From contig NZ_FNCF01000006.1 of NCBI RefSeq assembly GCF_900100695.1, positions 186,001-250,000 on the forward strand: a DNA stretch of 64,000 bases. Reading direction: 5' to 3'. Below, piece by piece: positions 24,540-35,345 of the stretch (position 1 is its first letter; every line of letters begins with the position of its first letter). The notes beneath the pieces were generated by a model. The model saw only the letters and a list, made by a program, of their open reading frames with translations. It did not search any database and was not told the DNA's origin. Made by a program: the position numbers and the translations under genes. Origin of the DNA: Klenkia brasiliensis. Its GTDB lineage: Bacteria; Actinomycetota; Actinomycetes; Mycobacteriales; Geodermatophilaceae.

Positions 24540-25316
24540 TCAGGCGCCTGTGAAGGTGGGCTTGCGCTTGCCGAGGAAGGCCTCGACGGCTTCCTGGTGG
24601 TCGTGGGTGTGGCCCAGCGCGCTCTGCAGCTCGGCCTCCTTCGCCAGCGTCGTCCCCAGCGAGTCGGTGGCCGCGGTCGCCAGGACCTCCTTGACCGCGC
24701 GGAAGGCGGCGGTGGGGCCGGCGGCCAGCTGCGCGGCCAGCGCCTGCGCGGTGGCCAGCACCTCCTCGGCCGGCACGACCCGGTGCACCATGCCCCACTC
24801 CGCGGCCTGCTCGGCGGTGAACGGGGTGGGCAGCAGCAGCAGCTCGGCGGCCCGCGAGCCGCCCACGCAGTGCACCAGGCGGGACGCCAGCGCGGAGTCG
24901 CTGCCCAGCCCGACGCCGACGAACGCGGTGGTGAACTTCGCGCCGGCGGCGGCCACCCGCAGGTCGCCGCCCAGCGCCAGGCCCAGGCCGGCCCCGGCGC
25001 ACGCGCCGTTCACCGCTACCACGACCGGCACCCGCAGCGCGGCCAGCGCCAGCACCATCGGGTTGTACTCGGCCGGGACGACGTCCAGCGCCGGCCGGCC
25101 CTCGCGCAGCTCCTGCACGTGCTGGGCCAGGTCCTGACCCACGCAGAACGCCTTGCCCGTACCGGTGAGGACGACGGCCCGCACGGCGGCGTCCTCGGCG
25201 AGTGCCCGCAGGTGGTCGGTCAGCGACAGGCGGATGTCGTGGGTCAGTCCCGGGGCGGGCAGGGTCAGGGTCGCCACGGCCCCGTCGTCGGTGCGCTGCA
25301 CGGCTGGCTCGCTCAT
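24540..25316 (-). CDS. Enoyl-CoA hydratase/isomerase family protein (PaaG-like)
   Basis: This is a 258-residue crotonase-fold enzyme. The oxyanion-hole motif AVNGACAGAGLGLALGGD (about 98-115) and the CoA-binding KAFCVGQDL (55-63) are intact. FVGVGLGSDSALASRL carries Asp where classical hydratases have the second catalytic Glu, a pattern shared with PaaG-type isomerases. It is the last of three genes with a hydroxyacyl-CoA dehydrogenase and a thiolase, together forming a beta-oxidation spiral. Whether the substrate is phenylacetate-derived or a fatty acid cannot be decided here. Confidence 0.9.
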   Translation of the reverse strand: MSEPAVQRTDDGAVATLTLPAPGLTHDIRLSLTDHLRALAEDAAVRAVVLTGTGKAFCVGQDLAQHVQELREGRPALDVVPAEYNPMVLALAALRVPVVVAVNGACAGAGLGLALGGDLRVAAAGAKFTTAFVGVGLGSDSALASRLVHCVGGSRAAELLLLPTPFTAEQAAEWGMVHRVVPAEEVLATAQALAAQLAAGPTAAFRAVKEVLATAATDSLGTTLAKEAELQSALGHTHDHQEAVEAFLGKRKPTFTGA

Positions 25317-25333
25317 GGGACTCCGTCGTCTCC

Positions 25334-26179
25334 TCAGCTGTAGTCGTGGAACCCGCGGCCGGTCTTGCGGCCCAGGTCACCGGCGGCCACCTTGTCACGC
25401 AGCAGCTGCGGCGGCGCGAACCGGTCGCCCAGCTCCCCGGCCAGGTAGTCGGCGATCGCCAGCCGCACGTCCAGGCCGACCAGGTCGCTGGAGCGCAGCG
25501 GGCCCATCGGGTGCCGGTAGCCCAGCTCCATCGCGGTGTCGATGGCCTCGGCGTCGGCGACGCCCTCCTCCAGCATCCGGATCGCCTCCAGCCCGAGCAG
25601 CACGCCCAGCCGCGAGGAGGCGAACCCGGGGGAGTCGCGGACGACGATGCCGGTCTTGCCCAGCGCCTCGGCCCAGCCCAGCGCGGTGGCGACGACGTCC
25701 TCGGCGGTGTCGGCGGCCCGCACCACCTCGACCAGCTTGGACGCCGGCACCGGGTTGAAGAAGTGCATGCCGACGAACCGCTGCGGGCGCTGCAGGGCCG
25801 CGGCCAGTTCCGTCACCGACAGCGAGCTGGTGTTGGTGGCCAGCACCGCCCCGGGGCCGATCGCGCGCTCGGCCGCCGTCAGCACCTCGACCTTGAGCGC
25901 CGGCACCTCCGGCACCGCCTCCACCACCAGCTCGCAGTCGGCGGGCAGCTCGGCGGGGGTGTCGACCATGGTCAGCCGGGCCGCGGCGTCCTCGACCGAC
26001 CCGGACAGCTTGCCGCGGCGGGCGGCCTCCTCGAGCCCGGCGACGATGCGGTCGTGCGCGGCCTGCGCGGCGGACCCCCCGGCCTCGACCACGTGCACGG
26101 ACGCCCCGGTGCCCAGCAGCACCTGGGCGATGCCGCCGCCCATCCGGCCACCGCCGACGACGCCGACCGTGCGCGGCAT
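25334..26179 (-). CDS. 3-hydroxyacyl-CoA dehydrogenase (HbdA/PaaH-like)
   Basis: The 281 residues are a Rossmann NAD domain (VGVVGGGRMGGGIAQV, about 5-20) plus the helical C-terminal domain. Catalytic features are TNTSSLSVTELA, the His of GMHFFNPVPASKLVEVV and the Asn/Asp-rich DSPGFASSRLGVLL. It oxidises L-3-hydroxyacyl-CoA to the 3-keto form with NAD+. Its ATG overlaps the thiolase stop by one base and it lies 17 bp from the hydratase, so these are one operon. It is a stand-alone dehydrogenase, not a FadB fusion. Confidence 0.93.
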   Translation of the reverse strand: MPRTVGVVGGGRMGGGIAQVLLGTGASVHVVEAGGSAAQAAHDRIVAGLEEAARRGKLSGSVEDAAARLTMVDTPAELPADCELVVEAVPEVPALKVEVLTAAERAIGPGAVLATNTSSLSVTELAAALQRPQRFVGMHFFNPVPASKLVEVVRAADTAEDVVATALGWAEALGKTGIVVRDSPGFASSRLGVLLGLEAIRMLEEGVADAEAIDTAMELGYRHPMGPLRSSDLVGLDVRLAIADYLAGELGDRFAPPQLLRDKVAAGDLGRKTGRGFHDYS

Positions 26180-27417
26180 CAGACCCGCTCCACCAGCATC
26201 GACACGCCCTGGCCGACGCCGACGCAGAGCGTGGCCAGCCCGCGGCGGCCGCCCTCGCGCTCCAGCCGGCCCAGCAGCGTGACCAGCAGGCGGGCGCCCG
26301 AGCAGCCCAGCGGGTGGCCCAGGGCGATGGCGCCGCCGTCGGCGTTGGTGATCTCCTCGTCGATGCCCAGCCGGCGCAGCACGCCGAGGGACTGCGCGGC
26401 GAAGGCCTCGTTGAGCTCGACGGCGTCCAGGTCGGCGACGGTCCAGCCGGCCTTGGCCAGCGCCTTCTCCGTCGCCGGCACCGGGCCCAGGCCCATCACG
26501 TTGGGCGCGACGCCGGCCGAGGCCGACACCACGACCCGGGCGCGGGGGGTGAGGCCGTGCCGCTCGACCGCGTCGGCGGAGGCCAGCACCAGCGCGGCGG
26601 CGCCGTCGGACAGCGGGGAGCTGTTGCCGGCGGTGACGATGCCGTGCGACCGGAAGACCGGCCGCAGCTTGCCCAGGGACTCCATCGAGGAGCCCGGCCG
26701 CGGGCCCTCGTCGCGGGTGACGGTGACCGTCTCCTTCTTCCCCGCCACCTCGACCGGCACGATCTCCGCGTCGAACCGGCCGGCCTCCTGGGCGGCGACC
26801 GCGCGGGTGTGGCTGCGGACGGCGAAGGCGTCGCACTCGTCGCGGGTCAGCCCGTCGAGCGCGGCGATCTCCTCGGCGGTCTCACCCATCGACAGGGTGA
26901 TCTTGCGGGTGCGGGGGTCCTCGGGGTGCTCCACCCCGCGGTCGTGGGCGGCGAAGACCGGGTTGGTGAACCGCCAGCCCAGCGAGGTGTCCACGACCTC
27001 GCCGGGGCGGGCCCACGGGGTGCCGGGCTTGGCCATCACCCAGGGCGCGCGGGTCATGGACTCCACGCCCCCGGCGATGGCCAGGTCCAGCTCGCCGGCC
27101 CGGATGGCTGCGGCGGCCGAGGCGGTGGCGGTCAGCCCGGAGGCGCACAGCCGGTTGGTGGTGAAGCCGGGGACGGTGTCGGGCAGCCCCGCCAGCAGCA
27201 CGGCCATCCGGGCGACGTCCCGGTTGTCCTCGCCGGCCTGGTTGGCCGCACCGAGCACGACCTCCTCGACGGCCTCGGCCGGGGCGCCGGAGCGGCGCAG
27301 CGCCTCCCCGACCACCAGCGCGGCCAGGTCGTCGGGCCGGACGCCGGCCAGCGCGCCGCCGTACTTCCCCTGCGGTGTGCGGACGCCGTCGACCAGGAAC
27401 ACCTCGTTACCGACCAT
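26179..27417 (-). CDS. Acetyl-CoA acyltransferase (thiolase, PaaJ/FadA-like)
   Basis: This 412-residue thiolase has all catalytic elements: the acyl-carrying Cys in TNRLCASGLTA, His in ELNEAFAAQSL and GHPLGCSGAR, and Cys in TLCVGVGQG. It cleaves 3-ketoacyl-CoA with CoA, the last step of the encoded beta-oxidation set. The length and YGGALAGVRPDDLAALV start match the PaaJ/3-oxoadipyl-CoA thiolase branch. It is the first gene of the operon and is divergent from furA. Confidence 0.93.
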   Translation of the reverse strand: MVGNEVFLVDGVRTPQGKYGGALAGVRPDDLAALVVGEALRRSGAPAEAVEEVVLGAANQAGEDNRDVARMAVLLAGLPDTVPGFTTNRLCASGLTATASAAAAIRAGELDLAIAGGVESMTRAPWVMAKPGTPWARPGEVVDTSLGWRFTNPVFAAHDRGVEHPEDPRTRKITLSMGETAEEIAALDGLTRDECDAFAVRSHTRAVAAQEAGRFDAEIVPVEVAGKKETVTVTRDEGPRPGSSMESLGKLRPVFRSHGIVTAGNSSPLSDGAAALVLASADAVERHGLTPRARVVVSASAGVAPNVMGLGPVPATEKALAKAGWTVADLDAVELNEAFAAQSLGVLRRLGIDEEITNADGGAIALGHPLGCSGARLLVTLLGRLEREGGRRGLATLCVGVGQGVSMLVERV

Positions 27418-27488
27418 CCGGTCAGGTAAGCGGACGGCACCCACCCGGGCAAGTCCCGGCTCCCACCCAGTGGTCGCGCAGCGTTCAT

Positions 27489-27501
27489 TTGACTCGTTCA
27501 A
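27489..27501. promoter_or_regulatory. furA promoter/operator region with inverted repeat
   Basis: TTGA (27489-27492) and TCAA (27498-27501) flank CTCGT, and the segment is embedded in one of the few AT-rich patches of the window, 23 bp before the furA GTG. FurA-type regulators usually bind such AT-rich sites to autoregulate furA-katG. TTGACT also resembles a -35 hexamer. Confidence 0.5.
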
Positions 27502-27523
27502 GATTACGGGGCAGGGTGGGGGT

Positions 27524-27994
27524 GTGCCGACGACGACCGAGCTGGAGCAGGCCCTGCGGGCCGCCGCGCTCCGGGTCACCCGGCCGCGGCTCGCCGTCCT
27601 GGCGGTGCTGCGCGAGCACGCGCACGCCACCACCGACGAGGTGCTCGGCGCGGTGCGCGAGCGCCTCCCCGAGGTTTCCCACCAGGCCGTCTACGACGTG
27701 CTGCGGGCGCTGACCGCCACCGGGCTGGTCCGCCGGATCGAGCCCCAGGGCTCGGTCGCCCGCTACGAGGTCCGGGTGGGCGACAACCACCACCACCTGG
27801 TGTGCCGTTCCTGCGGTGTCATCGCCGACGTCGACTGCGCGGTCGGCGCCGCCCCCTGTCTGGCCCCGTCCGAGGACCTCGGCTTCGTCGTCGACGAGGC
27901 CGAGGTCATCTACTGGGGCCTCTGCCGCGCCTGCAGCGCGGCACCCACCGTCCTGCCCACCCTCGACAGCCCAGCAGAGAGAGGCACGCGATGA
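27524..27994 (+). CDS. furA: Fur-family regulator, FurA type
   Basis: The 156 residues have the Fur winged helix ([43 protein letters not shown]) and the dimer domain with metal ligands in DNHHHLVC. Cys pairs CRSC (94-97) and CRAC (134-137) are potential zinc ligands. In actinobacteria FurA represses furA-katG and is relieved by peroxide. The GTG at 27524 lies downstream of the AT-rich operator-like site, and the stop overlaps katG as ATGA, confirming a furA-katG operon. Confidence 0.94.
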   Translation: MPTTTELEQALRAAALRVTRPRLAVLAVLREHAHATTDEVLGAVRERLPEVSHQAVYDVLRALTATGLVRRIEPQGSVARYEVRVGDNHHHLVCRSCGVIADVDCAVGAAPCLAPSEDLGFVVDEAEVIYWGLCRACSAAPTVLPTLDSPAERGTR

Positions 27995-30258
27995 GCGAGT
28001 ACGACAAGTCCACGGTCCCGGCCGAGGACTACGACAAGACCGAGGTCGCCAAGGCGCACTCGGCCAGCACCAGCGAGAGCGAGAACCCGGCGATCAAGTC
28101 GCCGGAGCCGGTCCACGGCGGCCGCCCCCGCACCGAGCAGGACTGGTGGCCCAACCAGGTCGACCTGCGGGTCCTCGACCGCTCGGCCGCCACGAACGAC
28201 CCGCTGGGCGCCGACTTCGACTACGCCGCCGAGTTCGCCAAGCTCGACGTGGCGGAGCTCAAGCGCGACCTCGTCGAGGTCATGCACACCTCGCAGGACT
28301 GGTGGCCCTCGGACTGGGGCCACTACGGCCCGCTGTTCATCCGGATGTCCTGGCACGCCGCGGGCACCTACCGCAGCGCCGACGGCCGGGGTGGCGGCGG
28401 CGAGGGCGGGCAGCGCTTCGCCCCGCTCAACAGCTGGCCCGACAACGCCAACCTGGACAAGGCCCGCCGCCTGCTGCTGCCGATCAAGCAGAAGTACGGC
28501 CGCAAGATCTCGTGGGCCGACCTGCTGGTGCTCGCCGGCAACGTCGCCCACGACGACATGGGCCTGAAGACCTTCGGGTTCGCCTTCGGCCGCAAGGACC
28601 AGTGGCAGCCCAGCGAGATCTTCTGGGGTCCCGAGGACACCTGGCTCGGCGACGAGCGCTACGCCGACGCCGACACCCCGCTGGACCTGGACGAGGGCCA
28701 CCTGGCCGCCGTCACCATGGGCCTGATCTACGTCAACCCCGAGGGCCCGCAGGGCAAGCCCGACCCGCTGGGCTCGGCGCACGACATCCGCGTCACCTTC
28801 AGCCGCATGGGCATGAACGACGAGGAGACCGTCGCCCTGGTCGCCGGCGGCCACACCTTCGGCAAGACCCACGGTGCCGGCAACCCCGAGCTGGTCGGCC
28901 CGGAGCCGAACGGCTGCCCCGTGCACGGCAACGGCCTGGGCTGGAAGAGCCAGTACGGCACCGGCAAGGGCGCCGACACCATCACCAGCGGCCTCGAGGG
29001 CGCGTGGACCCCCACGCCGACCCAGTGGGACAACACCTACTTCGAGATGCTGTTCAGCTACGAGTGGGAGCTCACCGAGAGCCCCGCCGGTGCCAAGCAG
29101 TGGAGGCCGAAGAACCCCGAGGCGCAGGAGCTCGTCCCCGACGCCCACATCGAGGGCAAGCGGAACGCGCCGATGATGGCCACCTCCGACCTGGCGCTCA
29201 TGGCCGACCCGGCGTTCAAGGAGATCTCCGAGCGGTTCTACAACGACCCGGAGTACTTCGCCGACACCTACGCCCGCGCCTGGTTCAAGCTGCTGCACCG
29301 CGACATGGGCCCGGTGTCCCGCTACCTGGGTCCCGACGTCCCCACCGAGGAGCTCGTCTGGCAGGACCCGGTCCCCGCCGTCGACCACGAGCTCGTGGGC
29401 GAGGCCGAGATCGCCGACCTCAAGCAGCGGCTGCTGGCCAGCGGCCCGTCGGTGTCCCAGCTGGTGCACCTGGCGTGGTCGGCCGCGGCGTCCTACCGCG
29501 ACACCGACAAGCGCGGTGGCGCCAACGGCGGCCGCATCCGGCTGGAGCCGCAGATCGGCTGGGCGGCCAACGCCGGCGTCGCCGACGTCATCCCGGCCGT
29601 GGAGAAGGTCAAGGCCGACTTCGAGGCCGAGACCGGCAAGAAGGTCTCCTTCGCCGACCTCGTGGTGCTCGCCGGCACCGCCGCGGTGGAGAAGGCCGCG
29701 GCCGACGCCGGTGTGCCGGTGACCGTGGGCTTCACCCCCGGCCGCACCGACGCCACCCAGGAGCAGACCGACCCGGACAACTTCAAGTGGCTGCAGCCCA
29801 AGGCCGACGGCTTCCGCAGCTACCTGCTGCCGGGCAGCAAGCTGCAGCCCGAGCAGCTGCTGGTGGACAAGGCCTTCACCCTGGGCCTGACCGCCAAGGA
29901 GATGACCGTGCTGGTCGGTGGCCTGCGGGTGCTGGGCGCCAACACCGGCGGCGTGCAGCACGGCGTGTTCACCGACCGGGTGGGCGTGCTCAGCCAGGAC
30001 TTCTTCCGCACGGTCCTGGACCTGGGCATCGACTGGCGGACCTCGCGCGACACCGAGGACGTCTACGAGGGCGTGGGCGCCGACGGCTCCGTGGTGCACA
30101 CCGCCACCGCCGCCGACCTGGTGTTCAACTCCAACGCCATCCTGCGCGGGATCGTCGAGGTCTACTCCTCCGACGACGCCGCCGAGCAGTTCGTCCAGGA
30201 CTTCGCCACCGCGTGGACCAAGGTCATGGACAACGACCGGTTCGAGGTCAAGCGCTGA
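27991..30258 (+). CDS. katG: Catalase-peroxidase KatG
   Basis: This 755-residue bifunctional haem enzyme breaks down peroxide in the cytoplasm. Distal residues R118, W121 and H122 lie in [11 protein letters not shown]. The Trp-Tyr-Met adduct is complete: W121, Y247 (GLIYVNPEG) and M273 (FSRMGMND). The proximal His is H288 ([10 protein letters not shown]). Both the haem-binding N-terminal half and the haem-less C-terminal half are full length. It is translated with furA through an ATGA overlap. A hairpin follows its stop, separating it from efeUOB. Confidence 0.98.
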   Translation: MSEYDKSTVPAEDYDKTEVAKAHSASTSESENPAIKSPEPVHGGRPRTEQDWWPNQVDLRVLDRSAATNDPLGADFDYAAEFAKLDVAELKRDLVEVMHTSQDWWPSDWGHYGPLFIRMSWHAAGTYRSADGRGGGGEGGQRFAPLNSWPDNANLDKARRLLLPIKQKYGRKISWADLLVLAGNVAHDDMGLKTFGFAFGRKDQWQPSEIFWGPEDTWLGDERYADADTPLDLDEGHLAAVTMGLIYVNPEGPQGKPDPLGSAHDIRVTFSRMGMNDEETVALVAGGHTFGKTHGAGNPELVGPEPNGCPVHGNGLGWKSQYGTGKGADTITSGLEGAWTPTPTQWDNTYFEMLFSYEWELTESPAGAKQWRPKNPEAQELVPDAHIEGKRNAPMMATSDLALMADPAFKEISERFYNDPEYFADTYARAWFKLLHRDMGPVSRYLGPDVPTEELVWQDPVPAVDHELVGEAEIADLKQRLLASGPSVSQLVHLAWSAAASYRDTDKRGGANGGRIRLEPQIGWAANAGVADVIPAVEKVKADFEAETGKKVSFADLVVLAGTAAVEKAAADAGVPVTVGFTPGRTDATQEQTDPDNFKWLQPKADGFRSYLLPGSKLQPEQLLVDKAFTLGLTAKEMTVLVGGLRVLGANTGGVQHGVFTDRVGVLSQDFFRTVLDLGIDWRTSRDTEDVYEGVGADGSVVHTATAADLVFNSNAILRGIVEVYSSDDAAEQFVQDFATAWTKVMDNDRFEVKR

Positions 30259-30274
30259 CCTGATCGGCCTCCCG

Positions 30275-30320
30275 GGGGCCCCGGGGAGTTCTCAGCACGC
30301 TGGGAACTTCCTGGGGCCCC
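30275..30320 (+). terminator. Hairpin after katG
   Basis: Arms 30275-30291 and 30304-30320 pair at 15 of 17 positions (GGGGCCCC...AGTTC with GAACTT...GGGGCCCC), with a 12-nt loop. It starts 17 nt after the katG stop and has no U tract. It probably ends the furA-katG transcript before the efeUOB promoter. Confidence 0.75.
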
Positions 30321-30344
30321 TGGTCGTACCGGCCGCAGCCGTCC

Positions 30345-30363
30345 TAAGGTATGCCTGCCCTCA
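30345..30363. promoter_or_regulatory. Candidate iron box (IdeR/DmdR type) before efeU
   Basis: The 19-mer TAAGGTATGCCTGCCCTCA matches the actinobacterial consensus TTAGGTTAGGCTAACCTAA at 12 of 19 positions, including AGG and CCT in mirrored places. It lies 38 bp upstream of the efeU GTG. Iron-repressed control of efeUOB by IdeR/DmdR1 is expected; the match is only moderate. Confidence 0.5.
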
Positions 30364-30400
30364 CCGCTCGGTGGGGGCATTCGTCCGTCCGGAGGCTGCC

Positions 30401-31264
30401 GTGGGTGCGCTGTTCTTCCCCAGCTACCTGATCGGCCTGCGCGAGGGCCTGGAGATGGTCCTCGTCGTCAGCGTGCTGGTCGCCTACCTGGTCAAGACCG
30501 GGCGCCGGCAGCACCTGGTGCCCGTGTGGGCCGGGGTCGGCGCCGCCGTCGTGCTGTCCGTCGGGTTCGGCGCGGTGCTGTCCTACGTGTCCTCCACCGT
30601 GCTCGGCGGACCCGGCCAGGAGCTCTTCGACGCCATCACCTCGGTCGTCGCCGTCGCCCTGGTCACCTGGATGATCTTCTGGATGCGGCGCACCGCCCGC
30701 CGGCTGTCCGGTGAGCTGCGCGGCCGGCTGGACGACGCCGTGGGCCTGGGCCTGGGCGCCGTGGTCGGCATCGCGTTCGCCTCCGTGGTCCGCGAGGGCC
30801 TGGAGACCACGCTGCTGTTCTTCGCCTCCGCGCAGGGCGCGGTGAGCGCCACCCCGCTGGTGGGCCTGGCCGCCGGGCTGGCCAGCGCCGTCCTCCTCGG
30901 CGTGCTGCTCTACCTGGGCGCCGTGCGGATCGACCTGTCCCGGTTCTTCACCGTCAGCGGCGTGCTGCTGGTGTTCGTCGCCGCCGGCATCTTCAAGTAC
31001 GGCATCCACGACTTCCAGGAGGCCGGCGTCCTGCCCGGCCTGACCACCTACGCCTACGACGCCTCCTCCTGGCTGCAGCCGGGCAGTTGGTGGGGTGCGG
31101 TCCTGGACGGCGTGTTCCACATCTCCGCCCAGCCGTCGGTGCTCGAGGTGGTGGCCTACCTGGCCTACCTCGTCCCGGTGCTGGTGCTGTTCCTCCGCCC
31201 CGGCCGCACGGCCGCGGCCACCCCCACCCCGAAGACCACGGAGCACGTCGATGCGCACGCGTAG
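30401..31264 (+). CDS. efeU: Iron permease EfeU (FTR1 family)
   Basis: This 287-residue plasma-membrane permease has about seven membrane segments and the two iron-binding REGLE motifs at 14-18 and 131-135. It works with EfeO and EfeB to take up iron. The GTG is preceded by GGAGG. The 3' end overlaps the efeO ATG by 14 bp, so the three genes form one operon. The C-terminal tail is a short Thr/Pro-rich cytoplasmic or periplasmic extension. Confidence 0.96.
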   Translation: MGALFFPSYLIGLREGLEMVLVVSVLVAYLVKTGRRQHLVPVWAGVGAAVVLSVGFGAVLSYVSSTVLGGPGQELFDAITSVVAVALVTWMIFWMRRTARRLSGELRGRLDDAVGLGLGAVVGIAFASVVREGLETTLLFFASAQGAVSATPLVGLAAGLASAVLLGVLLYLGAVRIDLSRFFTVSGVLLVFVAAGIFKYGIHDFQEAGVLPGLTTYAYDASSWLQPGSWWGAVLDGVFHISAQPSVLEVVAYLAYLVPVLVLFLRPGRTAAATPTPKTTEHVDAHA

Positions 31265-32390
31265 GACCCCCCTCGTCGCGGCCGGGGCCGCCACCCTCAC
31301 CGTGCTGGCCGCCTGCGGGGGCGGGTCGGGGTCGGGCACGGACGCCGCCGGGGACGCCTCCGACGACATCGCCGTCACCGCCTCGGACTCCGCCTGCGAC
31401 GTGGACGCCAGCTCGCTGGCGGCCGGCACCCACCAGTTCACGGTGACCAACACCGGCTCCTCGGTCACCGAGTTCTACGTCTACGCCGAGGGCGACCGGA
31501 TCATGGGCGAGGTCGAGAACATCGCCCCCGGCGTGGCGCGCTCCCTGCTGGTCGAGCTGCCCGCGGGGGAGTACCAGACGGCCTGCAAGCCCGGCATGAC
31601 CGGCGACGGCATCCGCAACGCGCTCACCGTGACCGGCGAGTCGGCGCAGCTGTCCGACGACGAGCAGCTGCAGGCCGCCGTCACCGACTACCTGCGCTAC
31701 GTCGGCAGCCAGGTCACCGCCCTGCAGGAGCAGACCCAGGCCTTCGCCGACGCGGTCAAGGCCGGGGACGTGGCCCAGGCCCAGGCGCTCTACCCCGAGG
31801 CCCGGAAGTACTACGAGCGGATCGAGCCGGTCGCGGAGAGCCTCGGCGACCTCGACCCGCGGATCGACGCCCGGGAGAACGACGTCGCCGAGGGCGACAC
31901 CTGGACCGGCTTCCACGTGCTCGAGCGCGACCTGTGGGCCACCGGCGACCTCTCGCAGGCCGGCCCCGTGGCCGACCAGCTGGTCGCCGACGTGGGCGAC
32001 CTGGTCACCCAGGTGCAGGGCATCAAGCTCCAGCCCCTCGACCTGGCCAACGGTGCCCTCGAGCTGCTCGACGAGATCGCCAGCAGCAAGGTCACCGGTG
32101 AGGAGGAGCGGTACTCCCACACCGACCTCTGGGACTTCCAGGCGAACCTGGACGGCTCGCAGGCCGCCGTGCAGGCGCTGCGCCCGGCCGTCGCCGAGGC
32201 CGACCCGGACCTCGCCACCGCGCTGGACAGCGCCTTCGCCGCCACCCAGGCCGAGCTCGCGCAGTACGCCGACGGCGACGGGTTCGTGCTGTACACCGCG
32301 CTCACCCCGGAACAGGTGCAGGGCCTGTCGGACTCGCTCAACGCCCTCGCCGCGCAGGTCAGCCAGGTGCCGGCCGCCGTCGCCGGCTGA
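31251..32390 (+). CDS. efeO: Iron uptake lipoprotein EfeO (cupredoxin-M75)
   Basis: This 379-residue protein has a lipoprotein signal ending LAAC with Cys22. A cupredoxin-like domain (about 40-125) is followed by an M75/imelysin-like domain. A conserved GFHVLERDLW segment carries the HxxE metal site. It binds ferric or ferrous iron outside the membrane and passes it to EfeU. The full cupredoxin-plus-M75 architecture distinguishes it from the shorter EfeM. The ATG lies within the end of efeU. Confidence 0.95.
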   Translation: MRTRRTPLVAAGAATLTVLAACGGGSGSGTDAAGDASDDIAVTASDSACDVDASSLAAGTHQFTVTNTGSSVTEFYVYAEGDRIMGEVENIAPGVARSLLVELPAGEYQTACKPGMTGDGIRNALTVTGESAQLSDDEQLQAAVTDYLRYVGSQVTALQEQTQAFADAVKAGDVAQAQALYPEARKYYERIEPVAESLGDLDPRIDARENDVAEGDTWTGFHVLERDLWATGDLSQAGPVADQLVADVGDLVTQVQGIKLQPLDLANGALELLDEIASSKVTGEEERYSHTDLWDFQANLDGSQAAVQALRPAVAEADPDLATALDSAFAATQAELAQYADGDGFVLYTALTPEQVQGLSDSLNALAAQVSQVPAAVAG

Positions 32391-32399
32391 TCGGGGACA

Positions 32400-33641
32400 G
32401 TGGGTGCCGTGAAGCTCTCCCGCCGCGACTTCTTCGGGGCCGCCGGCGTCGGGGCGGCGGGTGTCGTCGCCCTCGGCGCCGGGGGCATCGCCAGCAGCCG
32501 GGCCGCCGCGCCCGCCGACCAGGGGACGACGACGGCCTCGGGTGCCGTGGAGTTCCACGGCGCGCACCAGGCCGGCATCACCACCCCGGCGCAGGACCGG
32601 CTGCACTTCGTCGCCTTCGACGTCATCACCGACGACCGGGCCGCGCTGGTGCGGATGCTGCAGCAGTGGACGCAGGCCGCCCGCCGGATGACCCGCGGCC
32701 AGGACGCCGGCCCGGTCGGCGCGGTCGCCGGCGGTGACTATGCCCCGCCGGACGACACCGGCGAGGCGATGGGCCTGCCCCCGGCCGGTCTCACGCTGAC
32801 CATCGGGTTCGGGCCCACCCTGTTCACCGCCGCGGACGGGACGGACCGGTTCGGCATCGCCGACCGCCGTCCCGACGCCCTGGTCCCGCTGCCGGCCTTC
32901 CCCGGCGACGAGCTCGTCCCCGCGATCAGCGACGGCGACCTGTGCATCCAGGCCTGCGCCGACGACCCCCAGGTCGCGGTGCACGCCGTGCGGAACCTGG
33001 CCCGGATCGGCCAGGGCCTGGTCGGGGTCCGCTGGTCGCAGCTGGGCTTCGGCCGCACGTCCTCGACCACCTCGGACCAGGCCACCCCGCGCAACCTGTT
33101 CGGGTTCAAGGACGGCACCGACAACCTCAAGGCCGAGCAGACCGCCACCCTGGACCGCTTCGTCTGGGTCGACGACCCCGGTTCCTGGATGCACGGCGGT
33201 TCCTACCTGGTCAGCCGCCGGATCCGGATGCTGGTCGAGGTCTGGGACCGGCAGGGCCTGCGCGACCAGGAGCAGACCATCGGCCGCACCAAGGGCACCG
33301 GTGCGCCGCTGGGCCAGCAGGCCGAGTTCGACCCGGTCGACCTGTCCGCGCTGCCGGCCACCTCGCACGTGTCGCTGGCCCACCCCACGAACGCCGGGAC
33401 GGCGATCCTGCGGCGCGGCTACAGCTTCGTGGACGGCTCCGACGGCCTGGGGCGGCTGGACGCCGGGCTGTTCTTCCTCTGCTACCAGGCCGACCCGGCC
33501 ACCGGGTTCGTGCAGGTGCAGCGCAACCTGCGCACGGACAAGCTCAACGAGTACGTCCAGCACACGTCGTCGGCGCTGTTCGCCTGCCCGCCGGGCCTGG
33601 CCGGCGAGGACGACTGGTGGGGCTCGGGCCTGTTCGGCTGA
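32400..33641 (+). CDS. efeB: Dye-decolorizing haem peroxidase EfeB
   Basis: This 413-residue DyP-type peroxidase is exported by the Tat system: SRRDFFGAAG near residue 7 starts a twin-arginine signal. The catalytic stretch NLFGFKDGTDN carries the DyP Asp (GxxDG), and the proximal haem His lies later in the sequence. It supplies ferrous iron or removes peroxide for the EfeUO permease. GTG starts at 32400 and 32409 are both possible; GGGGA upstream does not decide between them. It is 9 bp downstream of efeO. Confidence 0.95.
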   Translation: MGAVKLSRRDFFGAAGVGAAGVVALGAGGIASSRAAAPADQGTTTASGAVEFHGAHQAGITTPAQDRLHFVAFDVITDDRAALVRMLQQWTQAARRMTRGQDAGPVGAVAGGDYAPPDDTGEAMGLPPAGLTLTIGFGPTLFTAADGTDRFGIADRRPDALVPLPAFPGDELVPAISDGDLCIQACADDPQVAVHAVRNLARIGQGLVGVRWSQLGFGRTSSTTSDQATPRNLFGFKDGTDNLKAEQTATLDRFVWVDDPGSWMHGGSYLVSRRIRMLVEVWDRQGLRDQEQTIGRTKGTGAPLGQQAEFDPVDLSALPATSHVSLAHPTNAGTAILRRGYSFVDGSDGLGRLDAGLFFLCYQADPATGFVQVQRNLRTDKLNEYVQHTSSALFACPPGLAGEDDWWGSGLFG

Positions 33642-33666
33642 GCGACCCGGCCCTGGAGGGTGCAGC

Positions 33667-35274
<1,608 letters not shown>

Positions 35275-35345
35275 CCGCTGAGCCCTGACCGCCCGGGCGG
35301 GTCGCTGACCTGCGGTGCTGGGCCGTCCGCGGCCCGGCTGCCAGG

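Noticed and set aside
35290-35310. CCGCCCGGGCGG palindrome after the first kinase as terminator
   Set aside because: The palindrome has no loop and would not form a stable hairpin of normal geometry.
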